A model generated the notes under the pieces. That model made no database searches and was not told the origin of the DNA. It worked only from the letters and a program-made list of their open reading frames with translations. This document shows, in pieces, positions 50,231 to 60,486 of a stretch of 64,000 nucleotides of DNA; the stretch's first letter is position 1, and each line of letters starts with the position of its first letter. The stretch covers positions 1,984,001-2,048,000 of the forward strand of contig NZ_VMSF01000001.1 in assembly GCF_009765225.1 (NCBI RefSeq), read 5' to 3'. The stretch comes from Leifsonia sp. AG29. Its GTDB lineage: Bacteria; Actinomycetota; Actinomycetes; Actinomycetales; Microbacteriaceae. Both the position numbers and the translations under genes were made by a program.

Positions 50231-51208
50231 CTACCGACCGGAGTCCGGGCCGGCGCCGGTCACGGGGCCGGTGCCCGCGAGCCGGAGCGCCGTGAGCGCG
50301 GTGTCGACCAGCGCGGGGTCGTCGTAGGAGAGCCAGCGGATCCCCGGGTACCGCTTGAACCAGGAGACCTGGCGACGAGCGTACCGGCGCGTGAGCTGCT
50401 GAGTGGAGGCGATCGCCTCCCCACGGGACAGGTCGCCCCGGAGCTCGCCCAGAGCCTGCGCGTAGCCGATGGCGCGGCTCGCGGTCACGCCGCTTTCGAG
50501 GCCCCGGGGGATGAGCGCCTGCACCTCGTCCAGCAGCCCGTCGCGCCACATGCGTTCGACTCGCTCGTCGAGGCGGGCCACGAGCTCGGATCGCGGCGCA
50601 TCGAGCCCGAGGACGACGGTCGGCCGGTGCCAGGGCTCGGGCTCGCCGGGGAGCGAGCCGCTCACCGGCTCACCGGTCAGTTCGGCCACCTCGAGGGCAC
50701 GGACGATCCGGCGCCCGTTGGTCGAGCCGATGCGGCGCGCGGCGTCGGGGTCGATCTCGGCGAGCCGCCGGAAGAGCATTCCCGGGCCCTGCTCCTCGAG
50801 CTCCCGCTCGAGCCGGGCGCGCAGTTCCGGGTCCGTGCCCGGGAACCGGAAGTCGAAGACGACGCTCGAGACGTACAGGCCGGAGCCGCCGACGAGGATC
50901 GGGATGGCGCCCCTCGACAGGATGCCGCGGATCGCCGTCCGCGCCTCGGGCTGGTAGCGGGCGACCGTCGCCTCCTCGGTCACGTCGAGCACGTCGAACA
51001 GGTGGTGGGGCACGCCACGCCACTCGTCCGGCCCGATCTTCGCCGTGCCGATGTCCATGCCGCGGTACAGCTGCATGGCGTCGGCGTTGACCACCTCGGC
51101 GCCCTGACCTGTCTCGCGGAGCGCCGCGGCGAGGGCGAGGGAGAGATCGGTCTTGCCCGTGCCGGTGGGGCCGACGATCGCGACGAGCGGGAGGCCGTCC
51201 GCGGTCAG
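50231..51208 (-). CDS. miaA: tRNA dimethylallyltransferase MiaA (apparent CTG start)
   Basis: A 325-residue enzyme that isopentenylates A37 of tRNAs, the step before MiaB. The P-loop [15 protein letters not shown] lies 10 residues from the proposed start. Other motifs are [38 protein letters not shown] and [11 protein letters not shown]. No ATG, GTG or TTG lies near the expected N-terminus. A CTG at 51208 forms a CTGA overlap with the miaB stop. The alternative is a GTG at 51352 that would add 48 implausible residues antisense-free but inside miaB. Confidence 0.87.
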   Translation of the reverse strand: MTADGLPLVAIVGPTGTGKTDLSLALAAALRETGQGAEVVNADAMQLYRGMDIGTAKIGPDEWRGVPHHLFDVLDVTEEATVARYQPEARTAIRGILSRGAIPILVGGSGLYVSSVVFDFRFPGTDPELRARLERELEEQGPGMLFRRLAEIDPDAARRIGSTNGRRIVRALEVAELTGEPVSGSLPGEPEPWHRPTVVLGLDAPRSELVARLDERVERMWRDGLLDEVQALIPRGLESGVTASRAIGYAQALGELRGDLSRGEAIASTQQLTRRYARRQVSWFKRYPGIRWLSYDDPALVDTALTALRLAGTGPVTGAGPDSGR

Positions 51209-52812
51209 CGCTGACCGTCCGCGGGGTCGTAGATCGGCATCGTGCCGACGCCAGGCGAGGTCAGCGGCTGCCGCACTCGGAGAGTGGGCAGCCCTAGCGA
51301 CACGCGGCCCGCGGGCTCGCTGCCTCCGGAGCCGTGCGCCGGTACCGCGCACGATTCGGCCGCGGCGCGATCCCAGGCGTCGCCGGCGCGGGTGCGCCGG
51401 ACGACGAGGGGCGCCGCGTGGACCGAGTCGGCGATGAGGTGATGCGGGGCCGCCTGGGTCACCCGGACCGTGACGATGTCCCCAGGGCGCGGCACGTCGG
51501 AGCCGGCGGGCAGCTCGAAGTGCACGAGGCGGCTGTCCCGGGCACGGCCCGACATACGGTGCGTGTCCGAGTCCTTGCGGCCCTCCCCGTTGGCGACGAG
51601 CAGCTCGACCTCCCGCCCGATGAGCTTCTGGTTCTCCTCGAAGGAGATCCGCTCCTGGAGCGCGATCAGTCGCTCATAGCGCTCCTGGACGATCTCCTTC
51701 GGGATCTGGTCCGCCATCGTCGCGGCGGGCGTCCCGGGGCGGATCGAGTACTGGAAGGTGAAGGCGGAGGCGAAACGGGCCGCTTCGACCACCCGCAGGG
51801 TGTCCTGGAAATCCTCCTCGGTCTCTCCGGGGAAGCCCACGATGATGTCCGTGCTGATGGCGGCGTCGGGGAGCTTCGCGCGGACCCGGTCGAGGATCCC
51901 GAGGAACTTCTCGGAGCGATAGGAACGGCGCATGGAGCGGAGGATCCGATCGGACCCCGACTGCAGCGGCATGTGCAGCTGGGGCATGACGGAGGGCGTC
52001 TCGGCCATCGCGTCGATGACGTCGTCTGTGAACGCGGCCGGGTGCGGGCTCGTGAAGCGGATGCGCTCGAGGCCGTCGATCGCCCCGGCCGCCCGGAGAA
52101 GCTTGCTGAACGCCTGGCGGTCGCCGAACTCGACCCCGTACGAGTTGACGTTCTGGCCGAGCAGCGTGACCTCGATGGCGCCGTCGTCGACGAGGGCCTG
52201 GATCTCGGCCAGGATGTCGCCCGGGCGGCGGTCCTTCTCTTTGCCGCGGAGGGACGGGACGATGCAGAACGTGCAGGTGTTGTTGCAGCCGACGGAGATC
52301 GACACCCAGCCCGAGTAGGACGAGTCGCGCTTGGTGGGGAGGGTGGACGGGAACGTCTCGAGCGATTCGAGGATCTCGATCTCGGCGGCGTCGTTGTGGC
52401 GCGCCCGTTCGAGGAGGCTCGGCAGGGACCCCATGTTGTGGGTTCCGAACACGACGTCGACCCAGGGCGCCTTCTCGAGGATGACGTCCTTGTCCTTCTG
52501 CGCAAGGCAGCCGCCGACGGCGATCTGCATACCCTCGTGGCGACGCTTGACGCCGGCGAGGTGCCCGAGGTTGCCGTAGAGCTTGTTGTCGGCGTTCTCG
52601 CGGACCGCGCAGGTGTTGATGACGACGATGTCGGCTTCGGCGCCGTCGGCCGGGATGTAGCCGGCCGCTTCGAGCGAGCCGCTCAGCCGCTCGGAGTCGT
52701 GGACGTTCATCTGGCAGCCGTAGGTGCGCACCTCGTAGGTGCGGGCGCTGCCGTCGGGTCGCCGCGCCGCGGACGACGGTTCGATGACGCTGCGCTGTTC
52801 CAGGATGCTCAT
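51205..52812 (-). CDS. miaB: tRNA-2-methylthio-N6-dimethylallyladenosine synthase MiaB
   Basis: A 535-residue radical-SAM methylthiotransferase. The N-terminal [4Fe-4S] cysteines are in [27 protein letters not shown] and VGGCLAQK. The radical-SAM triad is [25 protein letters not shown] domain lies near 390-460, followed by a proline/arginine-rich tail of about 65 residues. Start at ATG 52812; the upstream ATG at 52872 adds unlikely residues. Confidence 0.93.
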   Translation of the reverse strand: MSILEQRSVIEPSSAARRPDGSARTYEVRTYGCQMNVHDSERLSGSLEAAGYIPADGAEADIVVINTCAVRENADNKLYGNLGHLAGVKRRHEGMQIAVGGCLAQKDKDVILEKAPWVDVVFGTHNMGSLPSLLERARHNDAAEIEILESLETFPSTLPTKRDSSYSGWVSISVGCNNTCTFCIVPSLRGKEKDRRPGDILAEIQALVDDGAIEVTLLGQNVNSYGVEFGDRQAFSKLLRAAGAIDGLERIRFTSPHPAAFTDDVIDAMAETPSVMPQLHMPLQSGSDRILRSMRRSYRSEKFLGILDRVRAKLPDAAISTDIIVGFPGETEEDFQDTLRVVEAARFASAFTFQYSIRPGTPAATMADQIPKEIVQERYERLIALQERISFEENQKLIGREVELLVANGEGRKDSDTHRMSGRARDSRLVHFELPAGSDVPRPGDIVTVRVTQAAPHHLIADSVHAAPLVVRRTRAGDAWDRAAAESCAVPAHGSGGSEPAGRVSLGLPTLRVRQPLTSPGVGTMPIYDPADGQR

Positions 52813-52911
52813 GATGGGTACGATTCTACGTTCGCTCGCGCGGCGGTGCCGACGAGCCGGGTCTGGCTGCACGGCGCCCCGGGAGGAGGGGCGCGGCGGT
52901 GGGGATCCCCG

Positions 52912-53805
52912 CTACTGAAACCGCACGCCCGAGGTCCCGCGGCCACGCCGCGTCGCGAACGCCGCCTCCATGGCCTGGCGGATGACGTCGGAGGCGTAGC
53001 CCTTTCGGGCCAGGAACCCGTGCAGTCGCCGTCGGGCCGTCTCGTCGTCGTACGACGACAGCTGACCGATCCGCTTGATCGCGAGCTCGGATGCACGCTC
53101 GAGCTCGTCGTCGTCACCGATGTCGGCGAGCGCGACCTCGATCAGCTCCGGATCGATGTGCCGCCGCTTCAGGTCCTGCTCGATGGCCGTTCGGCCGAGA
53201 CCCTTGCGGCTGTGCTGGGTGAAGGCGAGGCTCGTGGCCAGGGACGCATCGTCGATGACGCCCATCGCCTCGAGCCGGTCGAGCTCGGGCCCGAACACGT
53301 CCGGCGCGATCTCGCGCCGGGTGAGGAGTTGTTCGAGCTCCCACCGCGACATGCCGCGCCTCGCGAGCTGACGGATCGTCAGGCCTGCTGCGCGCCGGGA
53401 CTGCCGGTCGCTCTCGTCGTCGTCGGCCGACGTGGAGAACGGACCGGGAGAGTCCCCCGACGGCTCAGCCGGATCGGACGCCCGGTTTCGCGGACGGTCC
53501 TCGGCCCAGGTGTTGTTCCAGCCCGGCGACGCGTCCGAGGTGTCGGCCCCGAGCGACCTCGCGCTCCGCGACCGCGAGGACGGCACCACAGCGCCGGCCC
53601 GCTCGCCGACAGGCAGTTCGGCGACGGGTCTTTCGACCGCGGGTCCCTCGGCTGCTGCTCGCCGAGCGGACCCGCGGGCCGGATGCGCCCCTGAGCCGTC
53701 GCCGCGAACCTTCGCGGCGCGACTCAACGGCGTCACCGGAGCGAGTCGCTCGACGTCCTCCGCGCCGGAGGAACCGGACGGGTCGGACGGGAAACTCACC
53801 ACCAT
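52912..53805 (-). CDS. recX: RecA regulator RecX with long disordered N-terminus
   Basis: A 297-residue RecX. The conserved helical repeats occupy about residues 130-297 (AAGLTIRQLARRGMSRWELEQLLTRREI, GVIDDASLATSLAFTQHSRKGLGRTAIEQDLKRRHI, RLHGFLARKGYASDVIRQAMEAAF). The first 130 residues are rich in S, R, P and A and have no fold signature. The ATG at 53805 has a strong GAGGAGG site, so the extension is probably real. Downstream of recA by 46 bases; modulates the RecA filament. Confidence 0.87.
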   Translation of the reverse strand: MVVSFPSDPSGSSGAEDVERLAPVTPLSRAAKVRGDGSGAHPARGSARRAAAEGPAVERPVAELPVGERAGAVVPSSRSRSARSLGADTSDASPGWNNTWAEDRPRNRASDPAEPSGDSPGPFSTSADDDESDRQSRRAAGLTIRQLARRGMSRWELEQLLTRREIAPDVFGPELDRLEAMGVIDDASLATSLAFTQHSRKGLGRTAIEQDLKRRHIDPELIEVALADIGDDDELERASELAIKRIGQLSSYDDETARRRLHGFLARKGYASDVIRQAMEAAFATRRGRGTSGVRFQ

Positions 53806-53851
53806 CAGCGTGCCCTCCTCGAGTGGGCGCGGAGGCGCGGAACCCTGCGGG

Positions 53852-54922
<1,071 letters not shown>

Positions 54923-55037
54923 TGCGGTTCCCCTTCTTCGGCTTCGCTTCGTGTCCGACTGTATGAGTGACGTCCGACACTCGAGTGCCGGGACGCGCAA
55001 TGTGTGGACAAGCCGTTTTCGACTGCCGTTGTGAAGG

Positions 55038-55066
55038 AGTCTAGCCAGTTCCGAACATATCTTCGA
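55038..55066 (-). promoter_or_regulatory. recA promoter -10 and LexA box
   Basis: On the minus strand TCGAAGATATGTTCGG (55066-55051) matches 10 of 12 fixed bases of the SOS box. TAGACT (55043-55038) is a good -10 placed 7 bases downstream, so LexA binding would cover the -35 zone. The leader to the ATG is about 110 bases. Confidence 0.72.
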
Positions 55067-55087
55067 GAGATCCGGACCGGCGTGTCG

Positions 55088-55312
55088 TCACCGCTTCGGC
55101 GCCGGCTTGCCCGCTCCGTACCAGTGCGACTGCGGCACGCCGGCCTCCCGGCACAGGGCGATCCAGACCTCTCGGGGCGCGAGACCCGCGGCGAGAGCCT
55201 CTCGCGCCGTCCGGCCGCCGAGCTCTCCGAGCACGAGGTCGTTCAGCAGCGCCTGACCGTACGTGCTGCCGAACTCGTCGGAGACCGCGCGCTGGAACTC
55301 GCTGAGCTTCAT
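55088..55312 (-). CDS. DUF3046 family protein
   Basis: A 74-residue protein, MKLSEFQRAVSDEFG to a lysine-rich end, with AREVW-type motif LAPREVWIALCREAGVP. A standard small gene between clgR and recA in Actinobacteria; function unknown. The ATG at 55312 has a GGGAGGGG site. Confidence 0.85.
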   Translation of the reverse strand: MKLSEFQRAVSDEFGSTYGQALLNDLVLGELGGRTAREALAAGLAPREVWIALCREAGVPQSHWYGAGKPAPKR

Positions 55313-55337
55313 GACCACCCCTCCCGGGTGCAGACGT

Positions 55338-55367
55338 GAAGACGCCCCGCCGGAGCGGGGCGTCTTC
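55338..55367 (-). terminator. Terminator after clgR
   Basis: GAAGACGCCCCGC and GCGGGGCGTCTTC form a 13-base perfect stem with a CGGA tetraloop, 18 bases after the clgR stop. Confidence 0.85.
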
Positions 55368-55385
55368 GAGGACGTGGGAACGCGA

Positions 55386-55697
55386 TCAGCGGGCGACCAG
55401 GTCGCCGTCCATCGCCGACACGAAGTCGTCCGGGACCGTGTCCGGGATGACCGGCTCGAGCCCCTCAAGGACCGCGATGCGGTCGCCGACCTCGCGCATG
55501 ATCACCGACACCGGGGTGTCGAGCGCGTCGGCGACCGAGGCGAGGATCTCGCTCGACGCCTCCTTCTGGCCTCGCTCGACCTCGCTGAGGTAACCGAGGG
55601 CGACACTCGCCTTGCTGGCGACCTGGCGGAGCGTGCGGCCCTTCTGCAGGCGGAAGTCCCTGAGCACGTCGCCGATTTCCTGACGTACAAGAATCAT
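55386..55697 (-). CDS. clgR: XRE-family regulator ClgR
   Basis: A 103-residue regulator with a Cro/CI helix-turn-helix: IGDVLRDFRLQKGRTLRQVASKASVALGYLSEVERGQKEAS, then LASVADALDTPVSVIMREV. In Actinobacteria ClgR activates clp protease and stress genes. The ATG at 55697 has an AAGGAGG site. The upstream 194 bases hold an inverted repeat around a likely -10. Confidence 0.9.
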   Translation of the reverse strand: MILVRQEIGDVLRDFRLQKGRTLRQVASKASVALGYLSEVERGQKEASSEILASVADALDTPVSVIMREVGDRIAVLEGLEPVIPDTVPDDFVSAMDGDLVAR

Positions 55698-55737
55698 TCG
55701 GAGCCTCCTTATCTCACCCTGCCGAACCTGTCTCGTT

Positions 55738-55757
55738 GGATGCACAGTACCGCATCC
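55738..55757. promoter_or_regulatory. Inverted repeat over the clgR -10 region
   Basis: GGATGC, 8 bases, GCATCC. On the minus strand the centre contains TACTGT, a plausible -10, so a protein bound here would block or tune clgR. The binding protein is unknown. The rest of 55698-55891 shows nothing recognisable. Confidence 0.35.
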
Positions 55758-55891
55758 GTGGGGTTCACGATATCGGCGACGACTGGGCTTTTCTTGTGAA
55801 CGCATCACGTGTAACCGAACCGAAACACGCTGTATTCCGCCGGTAATCCGGGGCCCTCCGGAGACCGTCGGAAGGGGTCCTCGGAGCGCCC

Positions 55892-56404
55892 TCAGCCGAA
55901 TCGCGCGAGCTCGTCGACGAGCTCCGCGACGGCGCGCTCGACGGTGTCGTTCCGGATCGAGGCCCGGTCCCCGTCGAGTCGCAGCTCGACGGCGCGCACG
56001 CCGGCCGCGGAGGCGATCCCGACGTAGACGGTTCCCACCGGTCGGCCACCCTGCGGGTCGGGTCCGGCGACCCCGGTCGTCGCGACGCCGAGGTCGGCCG
56101 GCCGGCCGGCGACCGCGAGCCGCTCGCGCACACCGCGCGCGAGCTGCCGCGCGACCTCCGGATGGACGGGCCCCTCCGCCTCGAGAAGCGCGCTGTCGAC
56201 GCCGAGCAGGGTGTGCTTGAGCTCCGTCGCATAGACGACGGCTCCCCCGAGGACGACCGCCGACGCTCCGGGCACCCTGGTCAGTTCGGCCGTGAGCTGT
56301 CCGCCCGTGAGCGACTCGGCCGCCGCGATCGTGAGGCCGCGGGCGGTGAGCTCGCGGACGAGAAGCACGGTGGCGTCGGCGTCGGCCGCGTCAGAGGGCG
56401 GCAC
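55892..56404 (-). CDS. cinA: CinA C-terminal-type nicotinamide-nucleotide amidase
   Basis: A 170-residue protein with only the amidohydrolase (PncC-like) domain: TIAAAESLTGGQLTAELTRVPGAS, VVLGGAVVYATELKHTLLGV, LGVATTGVAGPDPQGGRPVGTVYVGI. Catalytic Ser and Lys/Tyr positions are in SLTGG and VYATELK. Deamidates NMN in pyridine-nucleotide recycling. GTG start at 56404, overlapping pgsA by 14 bases. Confidence 0.9.
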   Translation of the reverse strand: MPPSDAADADATVLLVRELTARGLTIAAAESLTGGQLTAELTRVPGASAVVLGGAVVYATELKHTLLGVDSALLEAEGPVHPEVARQLARGVRERLAVAGRPADLGVATTGVAGPDPQGGRPVGTVYVGIASAAGVRAVELRLDGDRASIRNDTVERAVAELVDELARFG

Positions 56405-57014
56405 GCTTGGCCCTCCGGCCTTTCCATGCCTGCCACAGGTAGTCCGCGCCCGTGACCACCGTCAGGATCACGGCGAGCGTCATGAGGACGCCGTTCACCC
56501 AGAAGATCCAGTCACCGAGCACCGTCCACAGCGGCACGAGGGCGAACGAGATGGCGACCGACTGCACGACGGTCTTGATCTTGCCGCCGCGGGAGGCGGC
56601 GATGACGCCCTGCCGGATGACTACGAAGCGGTACACGGTGATGCCGACCTCGCGCACGAGGATCACGATCGTGACCCACCACGGGAGCTCGCCGAGGATC
56701 GACAGCGCGATGAGCGCGCCCCCGGTGAGCACCTTGTCGGCGATCGGGTCGAGCAGCTTGCCGAGGTCGGTCACGAGGCCGTTCCGGCGCGCGAGGGCGC
56801 CGTCGACCCCGTCGGTGGCGATGGCGAGGATGAACAGCGCGGCGGCCGCCCAGCGGAGCCAGCCGTCCTGGCCGTCGTCGGCGAGGAGCATCCAGACGAA
56901 CAGCGGGGCGAGCAGGATGCGGATCACCGTGATGGCGTTGGGCAGGTTCCAGTTGCTCACGCGCCTGGGGCCGCCGCCGGCGGACGCCGACGGGGGCGAG
57001 TCCGGGACGGACAT
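56391..57014 (-). CDS. pgsA: Phosphatidylglycerophosphate synthase PgsA
   Basis: A 207-residue membrane enzyme of the CDP-alcohol phosphatidyltransferase family, with NWNLPNAITVIRILLAPLFVW and the complete motif DGVDGALARRNGLVTDLGKLLDPIADK. Between cinA and ftsK, the standard place of pgsA. Makes phosphatidylglycerophosphate. It starts 9 bases after the ftsK stop. Confidence 0.92.
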   Translation of the reverse strand: MSVPDSPPSASAGGGPRRVSNWNLPNAITVIRILLAPLFVWMLLADDGQDGWLRWAAAALFILAIATDGVDGALARRNGLVTDLGKLLDPIADKVLTGGALIALSILGELPWWVTIVILVREVGITVYRFVVIRQGVIAASRGGKIKTVVQSVAISFALVPLWTVLGDWIFWVNGVLMTLAVILTVVTGADYLWQAWKGRRAKRAAL

Positions 57015-57023
57015 CGCGGTCTC

Positions 57024-59840
57024 CTACTCCCTGCCGGTCAGCTGCCAGGCGTCCTCGTCGGAGTCGCCGTCGACCTCAGGATAGCCCTCCGTCATCGCCG
57101 CCACGGGGTCGTCGCCGTAGCGGTCCTCCTCGAGGTGGTGACCCGGTGCGTCGACCGCGGCGGCCGGTGCCTGCGGCGCCGGCGCCGGAGCGGGCGAACC
57201 GCCCGCCGAGTCTCCCCCGCGCAGCTTCGCGATCACCATCGGCAGCTGCTCGGCGGTGACGAGCACGTCGCGGGCCTTCGAGCCCTCGGACGGCCCCACG
57301 ATCTCGCGCGACTCCAGGAGGTCCATGAGGCGGCCCGCCTTGGCGAAGCCGACGCGCAGCTTGCGCTGGAGCATGGAGGTCGACCCGAACTGCGAGGACA
57401 CGACCAGCTCGGCCGCGGCCAGCAGCAGCTCGAGGTCGTCCCCGATGTCGGAGTCGATCTGCTTCTTCTCGGGGCCGGCGGTGACGTCCTGGCGGTATTC
57501 GGGCCGGGCCTGACGGGTGACGTGGTCGACGACCTTCTGGATCTCGGCCTCGTTGACCCAGGCGCCCTGCACCCGGATGGCCTTGGAGGCGCCCATCGGG
57601 AGGAACAGGCCGTCGCCCTGGCCGATGAGCTTGTCGGCGCCGGGCTGGTCGAGGATGACCCGGGAGTCGGTGACGCTCGTGACGGCGAAGGCGAGACGCG
57701 ACGGCACGTTGGCCTTGATGAGGCCGGTGACGACGTCGACGGAGGGCCGCTGCGTCGCGAGCACCAGGTGGATGCCGGAGGCGCGAGCCAGCTGGGTGAT
57801 GCGGACGATCGAGTCCTCCACATCGCGCGGCGCCACCATCATGAGGTCGGCGAGCTCGTCCACGACGACGAGGAGGTACGGGTACGGCTTCAGCTTCCGC
57901 TCGCTCCCAGCGGGCAGCACGATCTCGTCGTTGACGACGGCCTTGTTGAAGTCGTCGATGTGGCGGAACCCGAAGCTCGCGAGGTCGTCGTACCGCATGT
58001 CCATCTCCTTCACGACCCACTGCAGCGCCTCCGCCGCCTTCTTCGGGCTCGTGATGATGGGGGTGATGAGGTGCGGGACGCCGCCGTAGATGGTGAGCTC
58101 GACCCGCTTGGGGTCGATCAGGACCATCCGCACCTCCGACGGCTTGGCGCGCATCAGGAGGCTCGTGATCATCGAGTTGACGAAGCTCGACTTGCCCGAG
58201 CCGGTCGACCCGGCCACCAGGAGGTGCGGCATCTTGGCCAGGTTGGCGACGACGAACCCGCCGCCGACGTCCTTGCCGACGCCGATCGTCATCGGGTGGG
58301 TGCTCTTCGTGGCCGCCGGGGAGCGGAGGACGTCGCCCAGGGAGACGATCTCACGGTCGCTGTTCGGGATCTCGACGCCGATCGCGCTCTTGCCCGGGAT
58401 CGGGGACAGGATGCGCACCTCGTTGCTCGCGACGGCGTACGAGAGATTCTTGCTGAGCGCGGTGACGCGCTCGACCTTGACGCCCGGGCCGAGCTCGATC
58501 TCGTACTGGGTGACCGTCGGCCCCCGGGAGTAGCCCGTGACCTTGGCGTCGACGCCGAACTGGGTGAGCACCTCGGTGATGGCGGCGACGATCTCGTCGT
58601 TGGCGCCGGAGCGCGTCTTGGCGGGCGTGCCGGCGGACAGCATGGAGGCGGACGGCAGGTTGTACGGGGTCGCCGGCTCGAGCGCCGCTGGCTGCTCGGC
58701 GGCGGCCTCGTCGTACTCAGCTCCCGCCTGGAAGCCGGGCAGCACGGCGGCGGCGGTCGGCGGCCCGGCGACGGCGGTCGGCGGCACCTCGCCGGTGAAC
58801 CGCTGGAGCGCCGCCTCGGCGTGCGCAAGCTCGCCGAGCACCTCGGCGCCGTACCGGTCGCTGGAGGGATCGGGCTCGAGCGGCGTCGCGAACTCACCCT
58901 TGCCGCGGACCGGCTCGCCGAACACCTCGGTGAGGCTGTCGGGCGTGGGCGCCTCGAACTCCGGGTCCTCCTCGCGCTGCGAGGAGTTGCGGCGCCACCA
59001 GGGCAGCGCGGACTCGGCCGGACCGTCGTCGTCGATACCGTCGAGCTCGACCTGCTTGGTCTTCGCGCCCTTGGCCTGCTTGGCCTCCTTGCGCTCCTCG
59101 TCGGTGGGGAGCTGCGCGCCGAACAGGTACGCGTAAAGCTCGCGCACCCGTGCGCCGAGCTTGTTCGGGGGCGTCTTGGTGATGATGAAGAGGCTGAGCG
59201 CGAGGAGCACGATGATCACGGCGCCGGCCCCGTACGGGGTGATCACTAGCGAGAGAGGCGCGGCGATCAACCACCCGAGCACGCCTCCCGCCTGCGCGAG
59301 CGCCGTCATCCCGTCGCTCGGCGACGGGTGGGGGCTGAACAGATGGCACAGTCCCGAGACCATGAGCAGGAGGAGCCCGAGGCCGATCCCGATGCGCGTG
59401 TTGTCGTGCACGGAGCTGGGGTGGCGGAACAGCCACGCGGCGAAGAGCACCATCACGACGGGGAGCACGAACGAGACACGGCCGAAGAGGAGCCCGAACG
59501 AATACGAGTCGAGCATTCTCGCGATGCGGTCATTGATCAGGAACCACTCCACGACCGCACCGGCGATCGCCAGCAGGACGAGGAAGAACGGGAATCCGTC
59601 CCTCCGCTCCTCCTTGCTGAACTCCTCCGGCCCGAGCGCGCGGAACGCGGCGCCGGTGAGATGCGCCAGCCCCATCCAGGCCCGGACCAGGGGCGCGGGC
59701 CCCGCTTCTTCGGCCGGGTAGGCGACCGTCTTCTGCGTCGCCGTCTTCTGGGTCGCGGTCTTGGAGGCCGACCTGCCCGCGGTCGAGGCGCCGCGGCCGG
59801 AACCCCGGCCACGCGAATTCGACTTGGTGCTCGTAGCCAT
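57024..59840 (-). CDS. ftsK: DNA translocase FtsK/SpoIIIE
   Basis: A 938-residue septal DNA pump. After a basic tail, four membrane helices (about residues 60-240: [63 protein letters not shown]). A linker of about 200 residues follows. The motor has Walker [16 protein letters not shown] and Walker [13 protein letters not shown], with [24 protein letters not shown]. The C-terminal gamma winged helix ([34 protein letters not shown]) reads KOPS. Start at ATG 59840. Confidence 0.95.
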   Translation of the reverse strand: MATSTKSNSRGRGSGRGASTAGRSASKTATQKTATQKTVAYPAEEAGPAPLVRAWMGLAHLTGAAFRALGPEEFSKEERRDGFPFFLVLLAIAGAVVEWFLINDRIARMLDSYSFGLLFGRVSFVLPVVMVLFAAWLFRHPSSVHDNTRIGIGLGLLLLMVSGLCHLFSPHPSPSDGMTALAQAGGVLGWLIAAPLSLVITPYGAGAVIIVLLALSLFIITKTPPNKLGARVRELYAYLFGAQLPTDEERKEAKQAKGAKTKQVELDGIDDDGPAESALPWWRRNSSQREEDPEFEAPTPDSLTEVFGEPVRGKGEFATPLEPDPSSDRYGAEVLGELAHAEAALQRFTGEVPPTAVAGPPTAAAVLPGFQAGAEYDEAAAEQPAALEPATPYNLPSASMLSAGTPAKTRSGANDEIVAAITEVLTQFGVDAKVTGYSRGPTVTQYEIELGPGVKVERVTALSKNLSYAVASNEVRILSPIPGKSAIGVEIPNSDREIVSLGDVLRSPAATKSTHPMTIGVGKDVGGGFVVANLAKMPHLLVAGSTGSGKSSFVNSMITSLLMRAKPSEVRMVLIDPKRVELTIYGGVPHLITPIITSPKKAAEALQWVVKEMDMRYDDLASFGFRHIDDFNKAVVNDEIVLPAGSERKLKPYPYLLVVVDELADLMMVAPRDVEDSIVRITQLARASGIHLVLATQRPSVDVVTGLIKANVPSRLAFAVTSVTDSRVILDQPGADKLIGQGDGLFLPMGASKAIRVQGAWVNEAEIQKVVDHVTRQARPEYRQDVTAGPEKKQIDSDIGDDLELLLAAAELVVSSQFGSTSMLQRKLRVGFAKAGRLMDLLESREIVGPSEGSKARDVLVTAEQLPMVIAKLRGGDSAGGSPAPAPAPQAPAAAVDAPGHHLEEDRYGDDPVAAMTEGYPEVDGDSDEDAWQLTGRE

Positions 59841-59924
59841 GGCGTCAACGGTAGCGGCGACCCCCGTCAGGGAGGCGTCACCGCGCCCGTGAACCGGCAA
59901 ATCGGCCGCTCGCCGGGTCGCCCG

Positions 59925-60416
59925 TCAGCGAACCGACCGGACCATGGTGTCGGCGGTCCCGCGCGACGCCACGGTGACGTACCCCTCGCTGACATAGAGC
60001 CGCTGCGCGAAGTTGCCGTGATTGACGCTCAGGCTGAGCCGCGCCGCCCCGTGGGCGGGGGCGTGTGCGGCCAGCGCCTGCAACAGGGCACGGCCGACGC
60101 CCTGCGCGCGCCACTGGGGGTTCACGCCGAGCGTCAGCTCGGGGACGCCGACCGCGACGAACCCCGAGCCGGGCGCGTTCGCCGGGAAGAGACGCGCCCA
60201 GGCGGCGCCGATCGGGACGCCGTGCGCGTCCTCGGCGACGCAGCCGAAGTCGCCGGGGCGCATCCACCCGGACACGTAGCGCAGGACCGACGGATCCTCG
60301 AGCACGGCGACGCGAGGACGCGCGCGGACCGGATCCCAGTTGGCCGCCTCCACCAGCATGTCCGAGAGGACGCGCGCGTCCTCCCCGACGGCCGGCCGGA
60401 TGCGGAACGCACTCAT
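59925..60416 (-). CDS. GNAT-family N-acetyltransferase
   Basis: A 163-residue GNAT protein. The acetyl-CoA loop is VNPQWRAQGVGRALLQALAAHA (Q/R-x2-G-x-G/A pattern near residue 110), followed by RLSLSVNHGNFAQRLYVSEGYVTV. Sits between rnj and ftsK. Substrate unknown. Confidence 0.85.
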   Translation of the reverse strand: MSAFRIRPAVGEDARVLSDMLVEAANWDPVRARPRVAVLEDPSVLRYVSGWMRPGDFGCVAEDAHGVPIGAAWARLFPANAPGSGFVAVGVPELTLGVNPQWRAQGVGRALLQALAAHAPAHGAARLSLSVNHGNFAQRLYVSEGYVTVASRGTADTMVRSVR

Positions 60417-60486
60417 GGAGGAACGCTACGCCGGTCCGTGTTTCGGGCGGGTTACGGCCGATCGACGCCGGTGGGGCGCGCCCGCG

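Noticed and set aside
56292-59249. 985-residue plus-strand frame opposite ftsK and pgsA
   Set aside because: Antisense shadow of two unmistakable genes; no motifs.
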